From Desulfobulbus alkaliphilus (GTDB lineage Bacteria > Desulfobacterota > Desulfobulbia > Desulfobulbales > Desulfobulbaceae): DNA of 64,000 bases. Shown one piece after another: positions 9,299 to 18,954 of this stretch; the stretch's first letter is position 1, and each line of letters opens with the position of its first letter. A program made the translations under genes and the position numbers. The notes under the pieces were generated by a model. It searched no databases. It worked only from the letters and a program-made list of their open reading frames with translations, and was not told the DNA's origin. Where the stretch lies: NCBI RefSeq assembly GCF_016918545.1, contig NZ_JAFFQC010000023.1, positions 1 to 64,000 on the forward strand, written 5' to 3'.

Positions 9299-10927
9299 TC
9301 AGGGCATCTTGATAAATTGCCGCATAGCGGTACGCAACGATTCGGCATTAAAGGGTTTGATGAGAATGTGATCCACGCCGGCCTGCGAAGCCGCCTGGTG
9401 ATCCTGGACATCACTCTGGGTCGTGACCATGATCACCGGCAGTTCTTCACGTGAATACAGCTTGCGGATGCCGGTGGTCAGTTCGATCCCGGATAGTACC
9501 GGCATATTGAGATCAGTCAGCACCAGGGCCGGTTTTTCCTTGGCGAGCCATTTCAACGCCCCGGCGGGAAACTCAAAAACCACCGGTTCAAAACCAAGCT
9601 CATGCAAGGTTGCCTTGTAAATATTGAGAATCATCCTGGAGTCATCAACAGCGCATATTTTGACTCGCACAGGCCCTTCTTTTTTTCCTCCCTCGATTTC
9701 ACCGGCAAATTCGTTCAGCCCCCGTTTTTTCAGCAGGTCAACATAGTGCTGTTTCACATCGGGATGGGCATGGGGGAGATACATCAGCGCCATTTCCTGA
9801 AAATACTCTTCCCCGGCCAGACTGATAAAAAGGTTGTCAACCTGGGCATTGACAATGATTTTAACAATATGACGGGACTCCTCGGTCATCGGTCGAAGCA
9901 AGTTCTTGATGCCCGCGGCCAATATCTCGTTAAAATTACGGTCAATCGCCCGTGCCGCAGCTGTACAGACATGATCCTCGCGGTCGGTGAGACCGGCGGC
10001 AAGGGTATATGCCCCCTTCCGTAGAGGAAGCGCGGCCAGGGCCTCGTAGGCGGCGAATCGGACGTTGGCGTTTTTCGGCAGGGCGGTGAGCAGGGAACGG
10101 ATCGGCATAATGGCGCTCTCATCGCCAATATCACCAAGGACATTGAGGGTATGGACCAGCAGATCGCTGTCCTCTTCCTTAAGATTTTCGATCAGGATCG
10201 GCACGGCCTTGACACCGATGCGGATCAGTTCATCCTTGGCAAAAATACGCATATGGGCGTAATGGGACCGCAGGGTGTCATTCAGTTTATCCAGGGAGAC
10301 CTGGTCCTGCACCTCGGCAAAAATTCCCAGTATGATCAGGTCCATTTCATTGTCCGTGCCCATGCGTTCGACAAGGCGGTGCATGGCCGTATGGGTGCCG
10401 ACCTGGCCAAGGGCATGGATAGCGGCTATTATCAGATCACGATCCGCTGCATACAGATAATCGGTCAAGGTGCTGACCGATTCCGGATCACCAATCAAGC
10501 CCAGGTTCTCGATGATCAACCTGATGGTGGCGCTGTCCCGGGTTTCGGCAAGCAGAGCGATGAGAGCCGGGGTGGCCTGCTCGAACTTCAACTCACCAGC
10601 GGTTTCAATCATCACCCTTTTGTCGGTAATCTCCGGGTCAGCCAGCGATTTGAGCAGAACCTCCGGATAAGCGATCAAATGAGAAATCAGAGTTTCCCGA
10701 ATGATGGGCAGCCCTGCGGCCAGTTCAGGCCTGGTCACCAGGATATGATTCAACAGCGGCACGGTAAACTCCATGGCACCGCGGGACACCTCATACAGCA
10801 GTCGGTTCTGCGTCTTTTTATCGACTTCGCCGAGATGATCCAGGACCAGGCGCGCCTTGAGGAGATCCCCGGTGCGAATATTGTCTTGAATCTCCTGTAT
10901 CATGTGTTCCACGTTGACCTCGGTCAT
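9299..10927 (-). CDS. HEAT-repeat protein with C-terminal receiver domain
   Basis: About 440 residues of HEAT-like helical repeats (for example the units around ATPALIALLAE, STLTDYLYAADRDLIIAAIHALGQVG and VPILIENLKEEDSDLLVHTLNVLGDIGDESA) are followed by a CheY-like receiver (about 420-542). Its phospho-acceptor is Asp472 in LTDLNMP and its conserved Lys is in ILIKPFN. HEAT arrays are usually protein-binding scaffolds, so the receiver may switch a protein interaction rather than DNA binding. The ATG at 10927 is chosen over an in-frame upstream start because GAGAGGGGGT precedes it. The partner kinase is unknown; a kinase/regulator pair lies 5 kb away. Confidence 0.85.
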   Translation of the reverse strand: MTEVNVEHMIQEIQDNIRTGDLLKARLVLDHLGEVDKKTQNRLLYEVSRGAMEFTVPLLNHILVTRPELAAGLPIIRETLISHLIAYPEVLLKSLADPEITDKRVMIETAGELKFEQATPALIALLAETRDSATIRLIIENLGLIGDPESVSTLTDYLYAADRDLIIAAIHALGQVGTHTAMHRLVERMGTDNEMDLIILGIFAEVQDQVSLDKLNDTLRSHYAHMRIFAKDELIRIGVKAVPILIENLKEEDSDLLVHTLNVLGDIGDESAIMPIRSLLTALPKNANVRFAAYEALAALPLRKGAYTLAAGLTDREDHVCTAAARAIDRNFNEILAAGIKNLLRPMTEESRHIVKIIVNAQVDNLFISLAGEEYFQEMALMYLPHAHPDVKQHYVDLLKKRGLNEFAGEIEGGKKEGPVRVKICAVDDSRMILNIYKATLHELGFEPVVFEFPAGALKWLAKEKPALVLTDLNMPVLSGIELTTGIRKLYSREELPVIMVTTQSDVQDHQAASQAGVDHILIKPFNAESLRTAMRQFIKMP

Positions 10928-11123
10928 ATTTACCCCCTCTCGGCTGCGGAACCAACCGTCCCGGTGACTTGAGTGTAGTGAGCGGAACATTTCCTGTTCC
11001 ACTCGCAATCTGAATCCGTTGTTATTCCTAACGACCTGCACCAACCAGTCGACGAGCTATCCATCAGGGACCCCGGCCCGATGGCACCGAACCGGGGCCG
11101 CCTGACAGATCAGAGCAGACATC

Positions 11124-12851
11124 CTAATGTATCAACCAATCGACCCCAAGCCGGCTGATCACATTGAGTCCTCCACATAAAACCATGCTATCCGTTTTGC
11201 CGAGATGGTCAAGGAAGACCTGCACCTCATAGGAACGGGTCCCGGCATTACAGATTATGATCCAGGTTTTTCCAGCCGGCAATTCATCATACCGCGCCCG
11301 CACCTGTTCGTACTGCAGGGCTACCCACCTCTCGGCTCCGAACTTTTCGACATACGGTGCCGCCTCCAGAGGATGGCGGAGGTCGAGTATAGCCCAATCA
11401 GGCTCGCTGTCCATATCCTGCATCCACCGCAGGAAATGATCGAGATCAACCCGACGCAGACGCTGGTCACAAAGATTCTCCGCCACATACGCCGCCGCGT
11501 TGATCGAATCAATGGCCGAGGAGAAGGGCGGTGCGTAGGCCATCTCCACGTTGGCAAAATCCTCGATGGACCCTCCCTTGGCGATCAGGGCGGCAGCAGC
11601 ATCCACCCGGGCGGAAATGGAGTCGTTCATCATGCCAAAGGCCTGGAGGCCGAGGACGCGGCGCGACCGTCGATCAAAGACCAACTGCAGGATGACCACA
11701 GCCTGATTTGGAAAAAAATGGGCGCGATCAGGCGGCGAGGTCAGGGCGTAGTCCGCTTCAAAGCCTTCAAATTGCGCTGCCTCGTAACTGATCCCGGTCG
11801 CCGCGATGCAGCGGTCAAAAGCCTTCATGATGAACGAACCACATACCCCTTTGAACATTGCCGGAATGCCGGCCATATTATCGGCGACGATCCGTCCCTC
11901 TCGGTTGGCCAGGGAGCCAAGAGGGGCATAGGTGTCCCGACCGGTGACCAGACTGGTGATGGCGATGCAGTCACCGGCGGCGTAGATATCGGGATCAGTC
12001 GTCTGCAGCCGCTGGTTGACCTTGATACCGCCCCAGGGGGTCACGTCAAGCCCTGCCTCCCGGGCCAACTCACTCCGCGGCCGCACACCGACAGCCATGA
12101 TCACAAGATCTGCCTCGAGCCTGCGCAAACCGGTCTGCACGCCGACAACCTTGCCCTGCCCGTCATCGAGCAGCTGCATGGCCGATTCACCGGTATACAC
12201 GGTCACGTTTTTTTCCATCAGGTGCTGTTTGAGCATGGCGGCAAAGGGCCAATCAACTATGCAGGGCAGCAGTTGGGGCTCCAGTTCCAGCAGGGACGTT
12301 TCCACGCCCCAGAGATCGGTGAGCGACTCAGCCATCTCGATGCCGATGGCGCCGCCGCCGATCACCACCGCCCGGCTGACCTGGCCCTGGGCAATCCGTT
12401 TACGGATTTCGATGGCTTTGTGCAGATCGGCAATGGTGAAGACCCCGTCAAGATCAGCACCGGGGATGGGCAGCTCAAACGGTCTGGAACCGGTGGCCAG
12501 CATAAGCTTATCATAACTCAGATCATGCTGATCGCCGGTGTCGAGATTCTCCACCCGAACTTTTTTCCCCTGACGGTCGATGGCCAGGGCCCGGGTCCGG
12601 GTCATCACCCGCACCCCTTTGGCGTTGTTGAAAAAAGCAGGGTCGCGGACAACGTGAAAGCTGGTGGCCCGCAACTCGCTTTCATCGGACACATCACCGC
12701 TGACGTAATAGGGAATACCGCAGCCGCCGTACGAAATCAGACTGTCCTGGTCAACCAGGGTGATCTCCCAGTCCGGTTGCAGCCGTTTCAGCCTGCAGGC
12801 GGCTTTGGGCCCCGCGGCTACGGCCCCGATGATGATAATTTTTTTACTCAT
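11124..12851 (-). CDS. CoA-disulfide reductase-like flavoprotein with C-terminal rhodanese domain
   Basis: A 575-residue FAD/NAD(P)H oxidoreductase. The N-terminal dinucleotide fold begins KKIIIIGAVAAGPKAACRLK. The single redox cysteine typical of the CoA-disulfide reductase group is Cys44 in SYGGCGIPYY. A second NAD(P)H fold is AVVIGGGAIGIEMAE, and the FAD motif is IYAAGDC. The last 100 residues are a rhodanese domain with active cysteine Cys534 (ICNAGTRSYEV). Such fusions reduce CoA disulfides, persulfides or polysulfides, which fits a sulfur-metabolising anaerobe; the substrate here is inferred. The ATG at 12851 follows GAGGAG. Confidence 0.88.
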   Translation of the reverse strand: MSKKIIIIGAVAAGPKAACRLKRLQPDWEITLVDQDSLISYGGCGIPYYVSGDVSDESELRATSFHVVRDPAFFNNAKGVRVMTRTRALAIDRQGKKVRVENLDTGDQHDLSYDKLMLATGSRPFELPIPGADLDGVFTIADLHKAIEIRKRIAQGQVSRAVVIGGGAIGIEMAESLTDLWGVETSLLELEPQLLPCIVDWPFAAMLKQHLMEKNVTVYTGESAMQLLDDGQGKVVGVQTGLRRLEADLVIMAVGVRPRSELAREAGLDVTPWGGIKVNQRLQTTDPDIYAAGDCIAITSLVTGRDTYAPLGSLANREGRIVADNMAGIPAMFKGVCGSFIMKAFDRCIAATGISYEAAQFEGFEADYALTSPPDRAHFFPNQAVVILQLVFDRRSRRVLGLQAFGMMNDSISARVDAAAALIAKGGSIEDFANVEMAYAPPFSSAIDSINAAAYVAENLCDQRLRRVDLDHFLRWMQDMDSEPDWAILDLRHPLEAAPYVEKFGAERWVALQYEQVRARYDELPAGKTWIIICNAGTRSYEVQVFLDHLGKTDSMVLCGGLNVISRLGVDWLIH

Positions 12852-12922
12852 GCTCAACTCCTCTTTAAATATATCGGTCAGATTTGTACCTTGTATGAAT
12901 CCATGGCTGCAGGGCAGACCCT

Positions 12923-15229
12923 TCAATTCGTGGCTCCCTGCTCCGCCTTTTCGGGTTCCGGTCCCGGCTCGATTTCGTTCCTTCCCTTTTCCTCCGAGGG
13001 TATACCCTGGAAGAAATCAGCTAATTGTGCCCGTATCGCTTCCTGCAAGGCCTCAATATCCGCCTCTGGTTCGTCATCGGTACCATGAAGACGCACTTCG
13101 ACAACGGTGTCCCGCAGTGGCATAGGTTCCCGCCAGTCTTCGACTCTCAGGGCGAGAAGTGCCGACGTATGCTCTTCCTGGACATGCAGATGCCGGACAT
13201 GCAATTTTCGCCGAAGAAAATCGATCCAGACAGCCGCCGGCCCGACATCGATGAAATCCTGCCAGTCCTCGGCCACCATCAACTCCCGGAGCACCACCCG
13301 TTTGTCCCCAACCGGAGCTCGATGTTCCACTTCAATGGTCAGTTGCTGTTCCTGGTGGAGTAAACCCTTTTTTTCAATCACGGCCAAGTCCTCAACAACA
13401 GCAGAGAGATTGTGCAAGGACAATCGCCGGTTGTGCCAGGAACCTGAACCCGTAAAAGATAGATCTCCCTCCAGGCTGATGCCGGCAGGGTCATACCCAA
13501 GGCTCTGCAGTATTGAGGTGCTCCTGGCGAGATCCATTGAGCCCCGAGCCGTTAAAGAGGTGTGCCTCTTCCCGGCCCATTTCTGTCCGCCCTCCAAGAC
13601 AAGGGCCAAGGTTCCCGGCCAGGAAACACTCTCCAGTTCCAGCTTGGTAAAAAGCTGCTCACGATCCAATTTAGAAGGAAGTCGCCCCTGCAGAGTAAGG
13701 AAAAAATCGTGGATCGGAAGGAGGGGTACCGCTTCCCTGGTGAGGGCAAAATCATTGATAAAAGTCCGGGTTGCAAACTGATAGCCATCCCCCCCCACCG
13801 CTTCCAGGGAACCGGTGAGTTGCAGCAGTCCGCTGCCGCGCCAGGGAAGGGTGAAAAACTGGCCGAGTTGGGCTGACATCGCATCCAGATCAGCGCTGGC
13901 CTGGAAGGAAAAGAGATCCTGTTCACCATGGCCCTTTGCCGCAAAAAAAGGAGCATACAGCTGCAGATCGCTGATAAGGACTTTCCCCTGCCGATAGGCA
14001 CCATCAATGTGCAGGGACAAGGGCGATTCCCAGACCAGGGGTTGATCGATGTACGTCGCTGAGATTCGTTCAGCCCGACACCGGGATTGAAAGATCACTT
14101 CCTGGAGGTCTCCTCTTATGTCCAGGGAGAAATCAATGCTTCCCTCTTTAATCCGGGTCTTTTCATGGAGGGCAAGGAGGTGCGGCACCTGGGCGGCAAT
14201 CACCGGCAGGTCAAACGAACCCTCGGCAGTGAACAGAACCGTGGCATGGTCATAGAGTCCGGAGGCCTCCATCCGCACCGGTTGAGAATGAAGGCTGAAG
14301 GTGTTGAGGCGCCACCCCGCGTGCAAGGTACGCTCTCCATCAAAGGTGATATGCAGGGCGTCTAATTGCGGTTGATCAGGCCCCAGTGCCCCGCCGAAAA
14401 GATGGACATCATGCAGATCGGCTGTTCCCTGTATTGCCAGATCCTGGAGCCCGGAGGTGTGCAGCGAGCAGGAAGCATGCAGACGGCCGAGCCCCTGGGG
14501 TAAACCGGACCAGGATGCGGTGAGCTCGAGGAAAGGGGCAATATCCATGCCCCTTATTTCCATCTCAGCCCTGGAGATAAGAGTCTCACCAAGGGATTCC
14601 CACGACGGAGGCAGATTGATATACCCCTCGACCCGTAAACTGCCTTCCTGGTCCAGTCCGGAAAGAAAATCAAGGGCATAGTTGACAATGCCATCGGCAA
14701 GACGGCCCTTGAGCTGGACCTCGGTGGCCAGTGACCGACTGGAGGCGTCTCCCGAGTCAACCAGAACTGTTCCATGGTTGACGGCAAGCCGCAGCGCTGC
14801 CCTCTCCCACCAGGGCTTCCCGGATCCTGGAATCCTTACCGATGTCAACTTACGGTCATGAACATCGCTTGGCTGTTCCCCTTCTTTCCCGGGAGGACTC
14901 AAGGTGAGTACAGGTTGATCCAGGGTGAACGTCCCCAGGTACCGAGGCGCGGCCAGGAGGCCCAGTAACCCTTTATCACTGGAGAGCCCGGGGGTCTCCA
15001 GGCGCAGCCCCTGCCGCGGATATTCATAGCGCAGCCCCTGACAGTGCAATCCCTGTTGCCAGCCTATGGAACAGGATTGAACCTGCAGGGTCCCGGCGAG
15101 CTCCTGGTTCAACAGGTTCAGGCTGGATTGAACAACCGGTCCCAGGGAGAGGAGCACCGGTAAAAGGAAAAGCGCGGTGGCCAGGACCACTGCGCTGCTC
15201 AACATGAGTATGCGCCACTGTTTTTTCAA
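12923..15229 (-). CDS. AsmA/TamB-like envelope protein with one N-terminal membrane anchor
   Basis: A large protein of about 768 residues with an uncleaved membrane segment (about residues 8-30, MLSSAVVLATALFLLPVLLSL). A long, beta-rich periplasmic body follows, full of short alternating stretches such as LHITFDGERTLHAGWRLNTF. This is the pattern of AsmA-like/intermembrane phospholipid-transfer bridge proteins. The tail (EEKGRNEIEPGPEPEKAEQ) is charged and disordered. I favour a TTG start at 15229 (LKKQWRILM), preceded by GAGGGTGGA, because it gives a typical short cytosolic N-terminus; an ATG at 15295 is also possible. It lies 71 bases upstream of the flavoprotein and is probably co-transcribed. 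Confidence 0.7.
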   Translation of the reverse strand: MKKQWRILMLSSAVVLATALFLLPVLLSLGPVVQSSLNLLNQELAGTLQVQSCSIGWQQGLHCQGLRYEYPRQGLRLETPGLSSDKGLLGLLAAPRYLGTFTLDQPVLTLSPPGKEGEQPSDVHDRKLTSVRIPGSGKPWWERAALRLAVNHGTVLVDSGDASSRSLATEVQLKGRLADGIVNYALDFLSGLDQEGSLRVEGYINLPPSWESLGETLISRAEMEIRGMDIAPFLELTASWSGLPQGLGRLHASCSLHTSGLQDLAIQGTADLHDVHLFGGALGPDQPQLDALHITFDGERTLHAGWRLNTFSLHSQPVRMEASGLYDHATVLFTAEGSFDLPVIAAQVPHLLALHEKTRIKEGSIDFSLDIRGDLQEVIFQSRCRAERISATYIDQPLVWESPLSLHIDGAYRQGKVLISDLQLYAPFFAAKGHGEQDLFSFQASADLDAMSAQLGQFFTLPWRGSGLLQLTGSLEAVGGDGYQFATRTFINDFALTREAVPLLPIHDFFLTLQGRLPSKLDREQLFTKLELESVSWPGTLALVLEGGQKWAGKRHTSLTARGSMDLARSTSILQSLGYDPAGISLEGDLSFTGSGSWHNRRLSLHNLSAVVEDLAVIEKKGLLHQEQQLTIEVEHRAPVGDKRVVLRELMVAEDWQDFIDVGPAAVWIDFLRRKLHVRHLHVQEEHTSALLALRVEDWREPMPLRDTVVEVRLHGTDDEPEADIEALQEAIRAQLADFFQGIPSEEKGRNEIEPGPEPEKAEQGATN

Positions 15230-15567
15230 TCCACCCTCACTGCATATCTTACTCACCGCACAAGCGATTACAGGCTCCCATCTTGGCACGATCATACTTG
15301 CCCGGATTGAGGGGCTATAGCTGAGTCACGCTTGGCCAAATCCGGGGCGTCTGTGACCGCGCACAATATCGGCGAGTGGCACATCAAACAGGCCCATTGC
15401 CAATGATTGGTTACAAACCACCCACCTGGAGCCCGGTGACAAGATACGTTCTTTGCCTGTCAACCTTGCCGCGAAAGAACGTCGTTGTCAACTGTGTTAT
15501 CGTTTCTGAAAGGTACCTATCCATCGGTTGCGCACAACATACCTGCTTGCCGGTTCTTCTCAGGTGC
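15230..15567. other. Intergenic region, nothing supported
   Basis: This is the stretch upstream of the AsmA-like gene. It presumably contains its promoter, but I cannot point to one. Open frames here on both strands are short and lack ribosome binding sites. Confidence 0.3.
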
Positions 15568-15672
15568 CTGGAGGGCGGCTGATGGAGGTTGTCTTTAAGG
15601 ATTCTGCCGCGATTATCATATGAGTACAGCAAAATATATCCAAAATAAGAGTCCAGCCGTCACGGATTCTGG
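15568..15672 (-). repeat. MITE-like interspersed element, copy C
   Basis: On the minus strand it begins CCAGAATCCGTGACGGCTGG (15653-15672) and runs through the shared core (GGATATATTTTGCTGTACTCAT). It ends with the variant arm ...CATCAGCCGCCCTC near 15570. About 105 bp. It is intergenic, between the AsmA-like gene and the response regulator. Confidence 0.75.
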
Positions 15673-15809
15673 AGGTGGACAGCACTTGGGACCAAAGCGG
15701 GAAACACGACAGGCAGCAGCAGGGCAGCTGATTGCTCCACCAAAAACGGCAGATCCGGTGATCAGAGAGGGGATGGGAATAAACAAGCGGAGAAGGAAAT
15801 GCGGATCCG

Positions 15810-16412
15810 TCAGGGAGCTGAATAAAAACGACCGTGCCGAATCATGTCGTTTAATTCAGTCATTTTCGAATGATAGCATTCCGGGCAGATACCATGACTG
15901 AAATCGCTGCCGATGGTTTTTGAGATGAACTGCTCAATGCTGATCCAGCGGGCGTCACCATGGGGATCCACTTCCTTGTCGCGAATTTTTTTGCATTCGC
16001 TGCAGATGGACAACAGCGATTCATAGAGCCGCACCTTTTGCTGCAGCTGCTGGCCAGCAAGGCATCTGGCAATACAGAGAAACAATTCATCATGATTATA
16101 GGGCTTGAGCAGATAATCATTGGCACCTAGGCGAAGAGCTTTAATGGCAGACTCGAGTTCGCCAAACCCGGTAAGAATAAATACAGCCTGCTCCGGGCGT
16201 CTTTCCTTGGCCAGGCGCAGGACATCAAGCCCACTCAAACCATCCATGATCAGATCGGTGATAATCAGGTTGTATTGCCGATCAAGCCGGGCAACCGCCT
16301 CCTCGCCATTGGCAGCCAGATCCACGGCATAGCCCTGATCAAGCATGTCCAGGCGAAGACTTTCACGGATCAACTCTTCATCATCAACCACAAGAATGGA
16401 TGTGTGCTCCAT
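15810..16412 (-). CDS. Response regulator with C-terminal CxxC...CxxC domain
   Basis: A 200-residue protein. Residues 1-120 are a CheY-like receiver, with the acidic pocket DDE (10-12), phospho-acceptor Asp53 (ITDLIMDG) and Lys in YLLKPYN. The C-terminal part has two cysteine pairs, CSECKKIRD and SHGICPECY, a small module common after PAS or receiver domains in deltaproteobacteria, probably metal-binding. There is no DNA-binding domain. The ATG at 16412 is chosen because GGAGAG lies upstream. It overlaps the end of the kinase gene by 29 bases, so the two are translationally linked and probably cognate. Confidence 0.85.
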   Translation of the reverse strand: MEHTSILVVDDEELIRESLRLDMLDQGYAVDLAANGEEAVARLDRQYNLIITDLIMDGLSGLDVLRLAKERRPEQAVFILTGFGELESAIKALRLGANDYLLKPYNHDELFLCIARCLAGQQLQQKVRLYESLLSICSECKKIRDKEVDPHGDARWISIEQFISKTIGSDFSHGICPECYHSKMTELNDMIRHGRFYSAP

Positions 16413-17322
16413 AATTCTGCTCTCCAGCGTCACCTTGTTCTCCCGCGGGGAGCAATACGGAAAAAGTCGTCCCCCGCCCCGGACTTGATGTCACTCGGAT
16501 TTCTCCCTGATGCTCCCTGACAATACCATGGGCAACCGAAAGACCGAGGCAGATCTTCTGACCACTGTGTTTCCCTGCGAAACTCGGCTCGAACAGGTGC
16601 GGCAATTGTTCCGCAGAAATGCCGCCACCGGTATCGGCAATCATGATAGATACAAGTGCTCCCTGGCGTGCAGTGTGAATAGAAATTTCGCCACCGGTCG
16701 CTAACAGTGCCTCACCACTGTTTTTGATCAGATTGAACAAGACCTGCTTGATCTGGTTTTCCACACCAACCAGCAGCAGGACTCCATCGGCATATTCTTT
16801 ACGCACTGTAGCCTTGCGTACTTTGAGGTGTTTGTTCAACAACAGCAACACCGAATCAATGACGCGATGCAGATCAAAAACCTCACGTATATCCGAGAAG
16901 GGTCTCTCGAAACGCTGCAGTTCCCGACTCAGGATTCCCATCCGGTCGCACTGCTCCAAAGCCAGGCGGAGCAGGTCACGGTCTCCGGTTTCAAGATCAA
17001 GCTTCCGGGAAAGCCGCGCCAGCACACTGCGAATACCACAGAGCGGATTGTTGAATTCATGGACGATGGCGCCGATCAGAGCACCAACAGACCTCATTTT
17101 TTCGGCATGCATCAACATTTGCCGGGTCTCGCGCAATTCAGACCGCGCCTTTCTGAGTTCGTCCGCCAAGTCAGTCTCGGATGCCGATCCCCTATCATCC
17201 TGAACCGAAGTGGCGTCAGGATGCAGGTCCGAGGGACAACCTGCTGACCGCTGCCTGGGGGCCGTGTCCTCGTCGGGTGCATTCAAGCGTTCAGGGTTCC
17301 GTGGTTGCTGCCCTCCGCTCAC
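16384..17322 (-). CDS. Sensor histidine kinase (cytosolic, no sensing domain seen)
   Basis: A kinase of up to 312 residues. A disordered N-terminus and a coiled coil (about 50-75, LADELRKARSELRETRQML) precede the phospho-acceptor box GAIVHEFNNP (His88). The ATPase domain has the N box (LFNLIKNSGEALL) and G boxes (IADTGGGIS, GLSVAHGIVREH). No membrane segment or PAS/GAF domain is present, so its signal is likely delivered by another protein. It forms a two-component pair with the overlapping response regulator. The exact start is uncertain; a shorter start at about residue 70 (MLMHAEKM) is possible. Confidence 0.85.
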   Translation of the reverse strand: MSGGQQPRNPERLNAPDEDTAPRQRSAGCPSDLHPDATSVQDDRGSASETDLADELRKARSELRETRQMLMHAEKMRSVGALIGAIVHEFNNPLCGIRSVLARLSRKLDLETGDRDLLRLALEQCDRMGILSRELQRFERPFSDIREVFDLHRVIDSVLLLLNKHLKVRKATVRKEYADGVLLLVGVENQIKQVLFNLIKNSGEALLATGGEISIHTARQGALVSIMIADTGGGISAEQLPHLFEPSFAGKHSGQKICLGLSVAHGIVREHQGEIRVTSSPGRGTTFSVLLPAGEQGDAGEQNYGAHIHSCG

Positions 17323-17851
17323 GTCACCCCGGGGCCCAGCTGAATTTCATTCATTGTCATCGCTTCCTGTACATCAGTGCATCAGCAACGGGTTTACCGG
17401 ACGTGCCATCCGACCGGACGATTCCATAGACATCACCGTATAATATAGCAGACAACAAGGAAAAAAACACCCAAGAAAGACCAAAATTCAACAATAAAGC
17501 AAGAAAACACCATTCTCATTGTCCCACAACGCTTTTCGACCGATGCCCATGAAAAATGCTCCATCAGCGCCTGCTTGATAAGTGCCCGGGGACGCATGTG
17601 AACATAGGAGCCCCATTCGACTCCCGCGGCTGCCCCCTGTTTTCCCTTCCTCAACGATGATTCGACCCACCTCAGGCCCAGGGCGCATTATTTCCGTATT
17701 CGAAAGCCAAGGTTGTTTCTTTTCGAATTCAGCTATGGCATGTTGAGACATTTTTCTCGAGCGAAATCGACAGCCGATCCGCAGAGAGGGAAAAGCAACA
17801 ATGATTCACCCGGGCTACTGTGACCCCGGCAACAAAGCAAGGATAGCAGTC
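17323..17851. other. Intergenic region between divergent genes
   Basis: About 530 bases between the kinase (minus) and the thioesterase (plus). The short frames here, such as 17433-17654 minus, have no recognisable features. The region presumably contains two promoters, but none stands out. Confidence 0.3.
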
Positions 17852-18259
17852 ATGTGGAAAAAACAACTGACCCTGGAAGAAATGCAGGCAGCCTGCGCAT
17901 CAACCCTGATCCAACGTCTGGGAATCGAGTTCACAGCCATTGGCGAGGATTTTCTCGAGGCGCGGATGCCGGTGGATGAGCGGACCATCCAGCCCGCAGG
18001 CCTGCTGCACGGTGGCGCCTCGGCAGCTCTGGCCGAAACCCTGGGCGGAGCCGGAGCCTATCTCTGCATAGAAGCGGAACAGAGTTGTGTTGGCCTGGAA
18101 ATCAACGCCAATCACGTCCGTCCCGCGGCCGGAGGATGGGTCACCGGACGGGCGACCCCGCTGCATCGGGGTCGCACCACCCAGGTCTGGAATATCATGA
18201 TTCGGGACGAACAGAATCAACTGATCTGCGTGTCACGCTTGACCGTTGCGGTCCGCTGA
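17852..18259 (+). CDS. Hotdog-fold acyl-CoA thioesterase, YdiI/MenI-like
   Basis: A 135-residue single hotdog domain. The catalytic region reads GLLHGGASAALAETLGG, and GLEINANHVRPA and SRLTVAV match the PaaI/YdiI subfamily closely. E. coli YdiI hydrolyses 1,4-dihydroxy-2-naphthoyl-CoA in menaquinone synthesis, which would suit a menaquinone-using anaerobe; no other men genes are adjacent, so the substrate is inferred. I start at ATG 17852 (MWKKQLTLEEM), which aligns with the start of YdiI. An ATG at 17801 with GAGAGGG upstream is an alternative. Confidence 0.85.
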   Translation: MWKKQLTLEEMQAACASTLIQRLGIEFTAIGEDFLEARMPVDERTIQPAGLLHGGASAALAETLGGAGAYLCIEAEQSCVGLEINANHVRPAAGGWVTGRATPLHRGRTTQVWNIMIRDEQNQLICVSRLTVAVR

Positions 18260-18347
18260 CCTTCTCCAGAACAGAGGCCACCTGGCTGAAACGCGGCAAC
18301 GAACGTTCACGGATTCAGGCTGAATTCAATTGTCTGCCTGCTTCCCC

Positions 18348-18746
18348 TCATCGCCGCTCTTCCCGGACCTCCTTGCCGTAAAGAATCGACCAATGACGGA
18401 ATCTGCGCGGCATATGGCTGCCGATACTGCCGGTCACCAGCATGGCCCAGAGTAACGGCATGACCAGATCCGGACGAAAATGAATACTGCCTGCCAGGCC
18501 GATATGCACAAGGGTGACGAGTCCTTTGCCCTGATGGATCCAGTTGCGATCCTGAACAAGTTCGAGCACAACGAGGCCAACACCGGTGGTGATGGTCAGA
18601 TGATGCCAGACCTGCAACTGGGCAAAAGGAATGTGGAAAAAAAAACCACCGAACAAAAGAGCCGCGGCAGCGATGTGGCCGGTGCGTAGAGCGATATCAA
18701 GCCACCGCAGCCAACCGGGACGGTGCGTACTCCAGACCTTCTCCAT
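18348..18746 (-). CDS. Small integral membrane protein
   Basis: A 132-residue protein with four hydrophobic segments (around LDIALRTGHIAAAALLFGGFFF, HHLTITTGVGLVVLELV, GLVTLVHIGLAG and VMPLLWAMLVTGSIGSH). Histidines recur within or beside the segments (HIAAAA, WHHL, LVHIG, SHMPRR), a pattern seen in haem-binding membrane proteins; whether it binds haem is only a suggestion. The ATG at 18746 follows GAGGAGG. It stands alone between the thioesterase (convergent) and a MITE copy. Family not recognised. Confidence 0.6.
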   Translation of the reverse strand: MEKVWSTHRPGWLRWLDIALRTGHIAAAALLFGGFFFHIPFAQLQVWHHLTITTGVGLVVLELVQDRNWIHQGKGLVTLVHIGLAGSIHFRPDLVMPLLWAMLVTGSIGSHMPRRFRHWSILYGKEVREERR

Positions 18747-18793
18747 CAACAGCCTCCTCTCTGGCCGCATCCATTGCGGCTCACTGGCCTCTT

Positions 18794-18902
18794 CCTGAAT
18801 CCGTGACGACTGGATGCTTGTTTTTGATTTAATATTTTGTAATCATTTTAAAAATACGCCAATATTTCTGACAACTCACCTGCACCAGCCGCCCTTCTCC
18901 GG
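18794..18902 (+). repeat. MITE-like interspersed element, copy D
   Basis: Starts CCTGAATCCGTGACGACTGG (18794-18813), continues through an AT-rich version of the shared core (TTTTGTAATCATTTTA) and ends with the variant arm CACCAGCCGCCCTTC at about 18883-18897. It lies upstream of the small membrane protein and downstream of the glycosyltransferase stop. Confidence 0.75.
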
Positions 18903-18954
18903 ATGCGGGAAAAGGATTGCCGGATCCGGCAACGGGCATCGCCTTGCTTTCAGC

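Noticed and set aside
11070-11100. GC-rich hairpin (CCCCGG...CCGGGG) downstream of the CoA-disulfide-reductase-like gene as terminator
   Set aside because: Long loop, short stem and no T-tract; too weak to call.
11205-13088. Long plus-strand frame opposite the flavoprotein gene (627 codons)
   Set aside because: Antisense to a clear enzyme gene and of non-protein-like composition.
17433-17654. Small membrane-like frame on the minus strand upstream of the thioesterase
   Set aside because: The hydrophobic end could be chance in AT-rich DNA; no ribosome binding site or family.
18917-18932. 16-bp palindrome TTGCCGGATCCGGCAA after the glycosyltransferase as a terminator
   Set aside because: There is no loop and no T-tract, so it cannot act as a normal intrinsic terminator. 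It may be a protein site, but nothing supports that.
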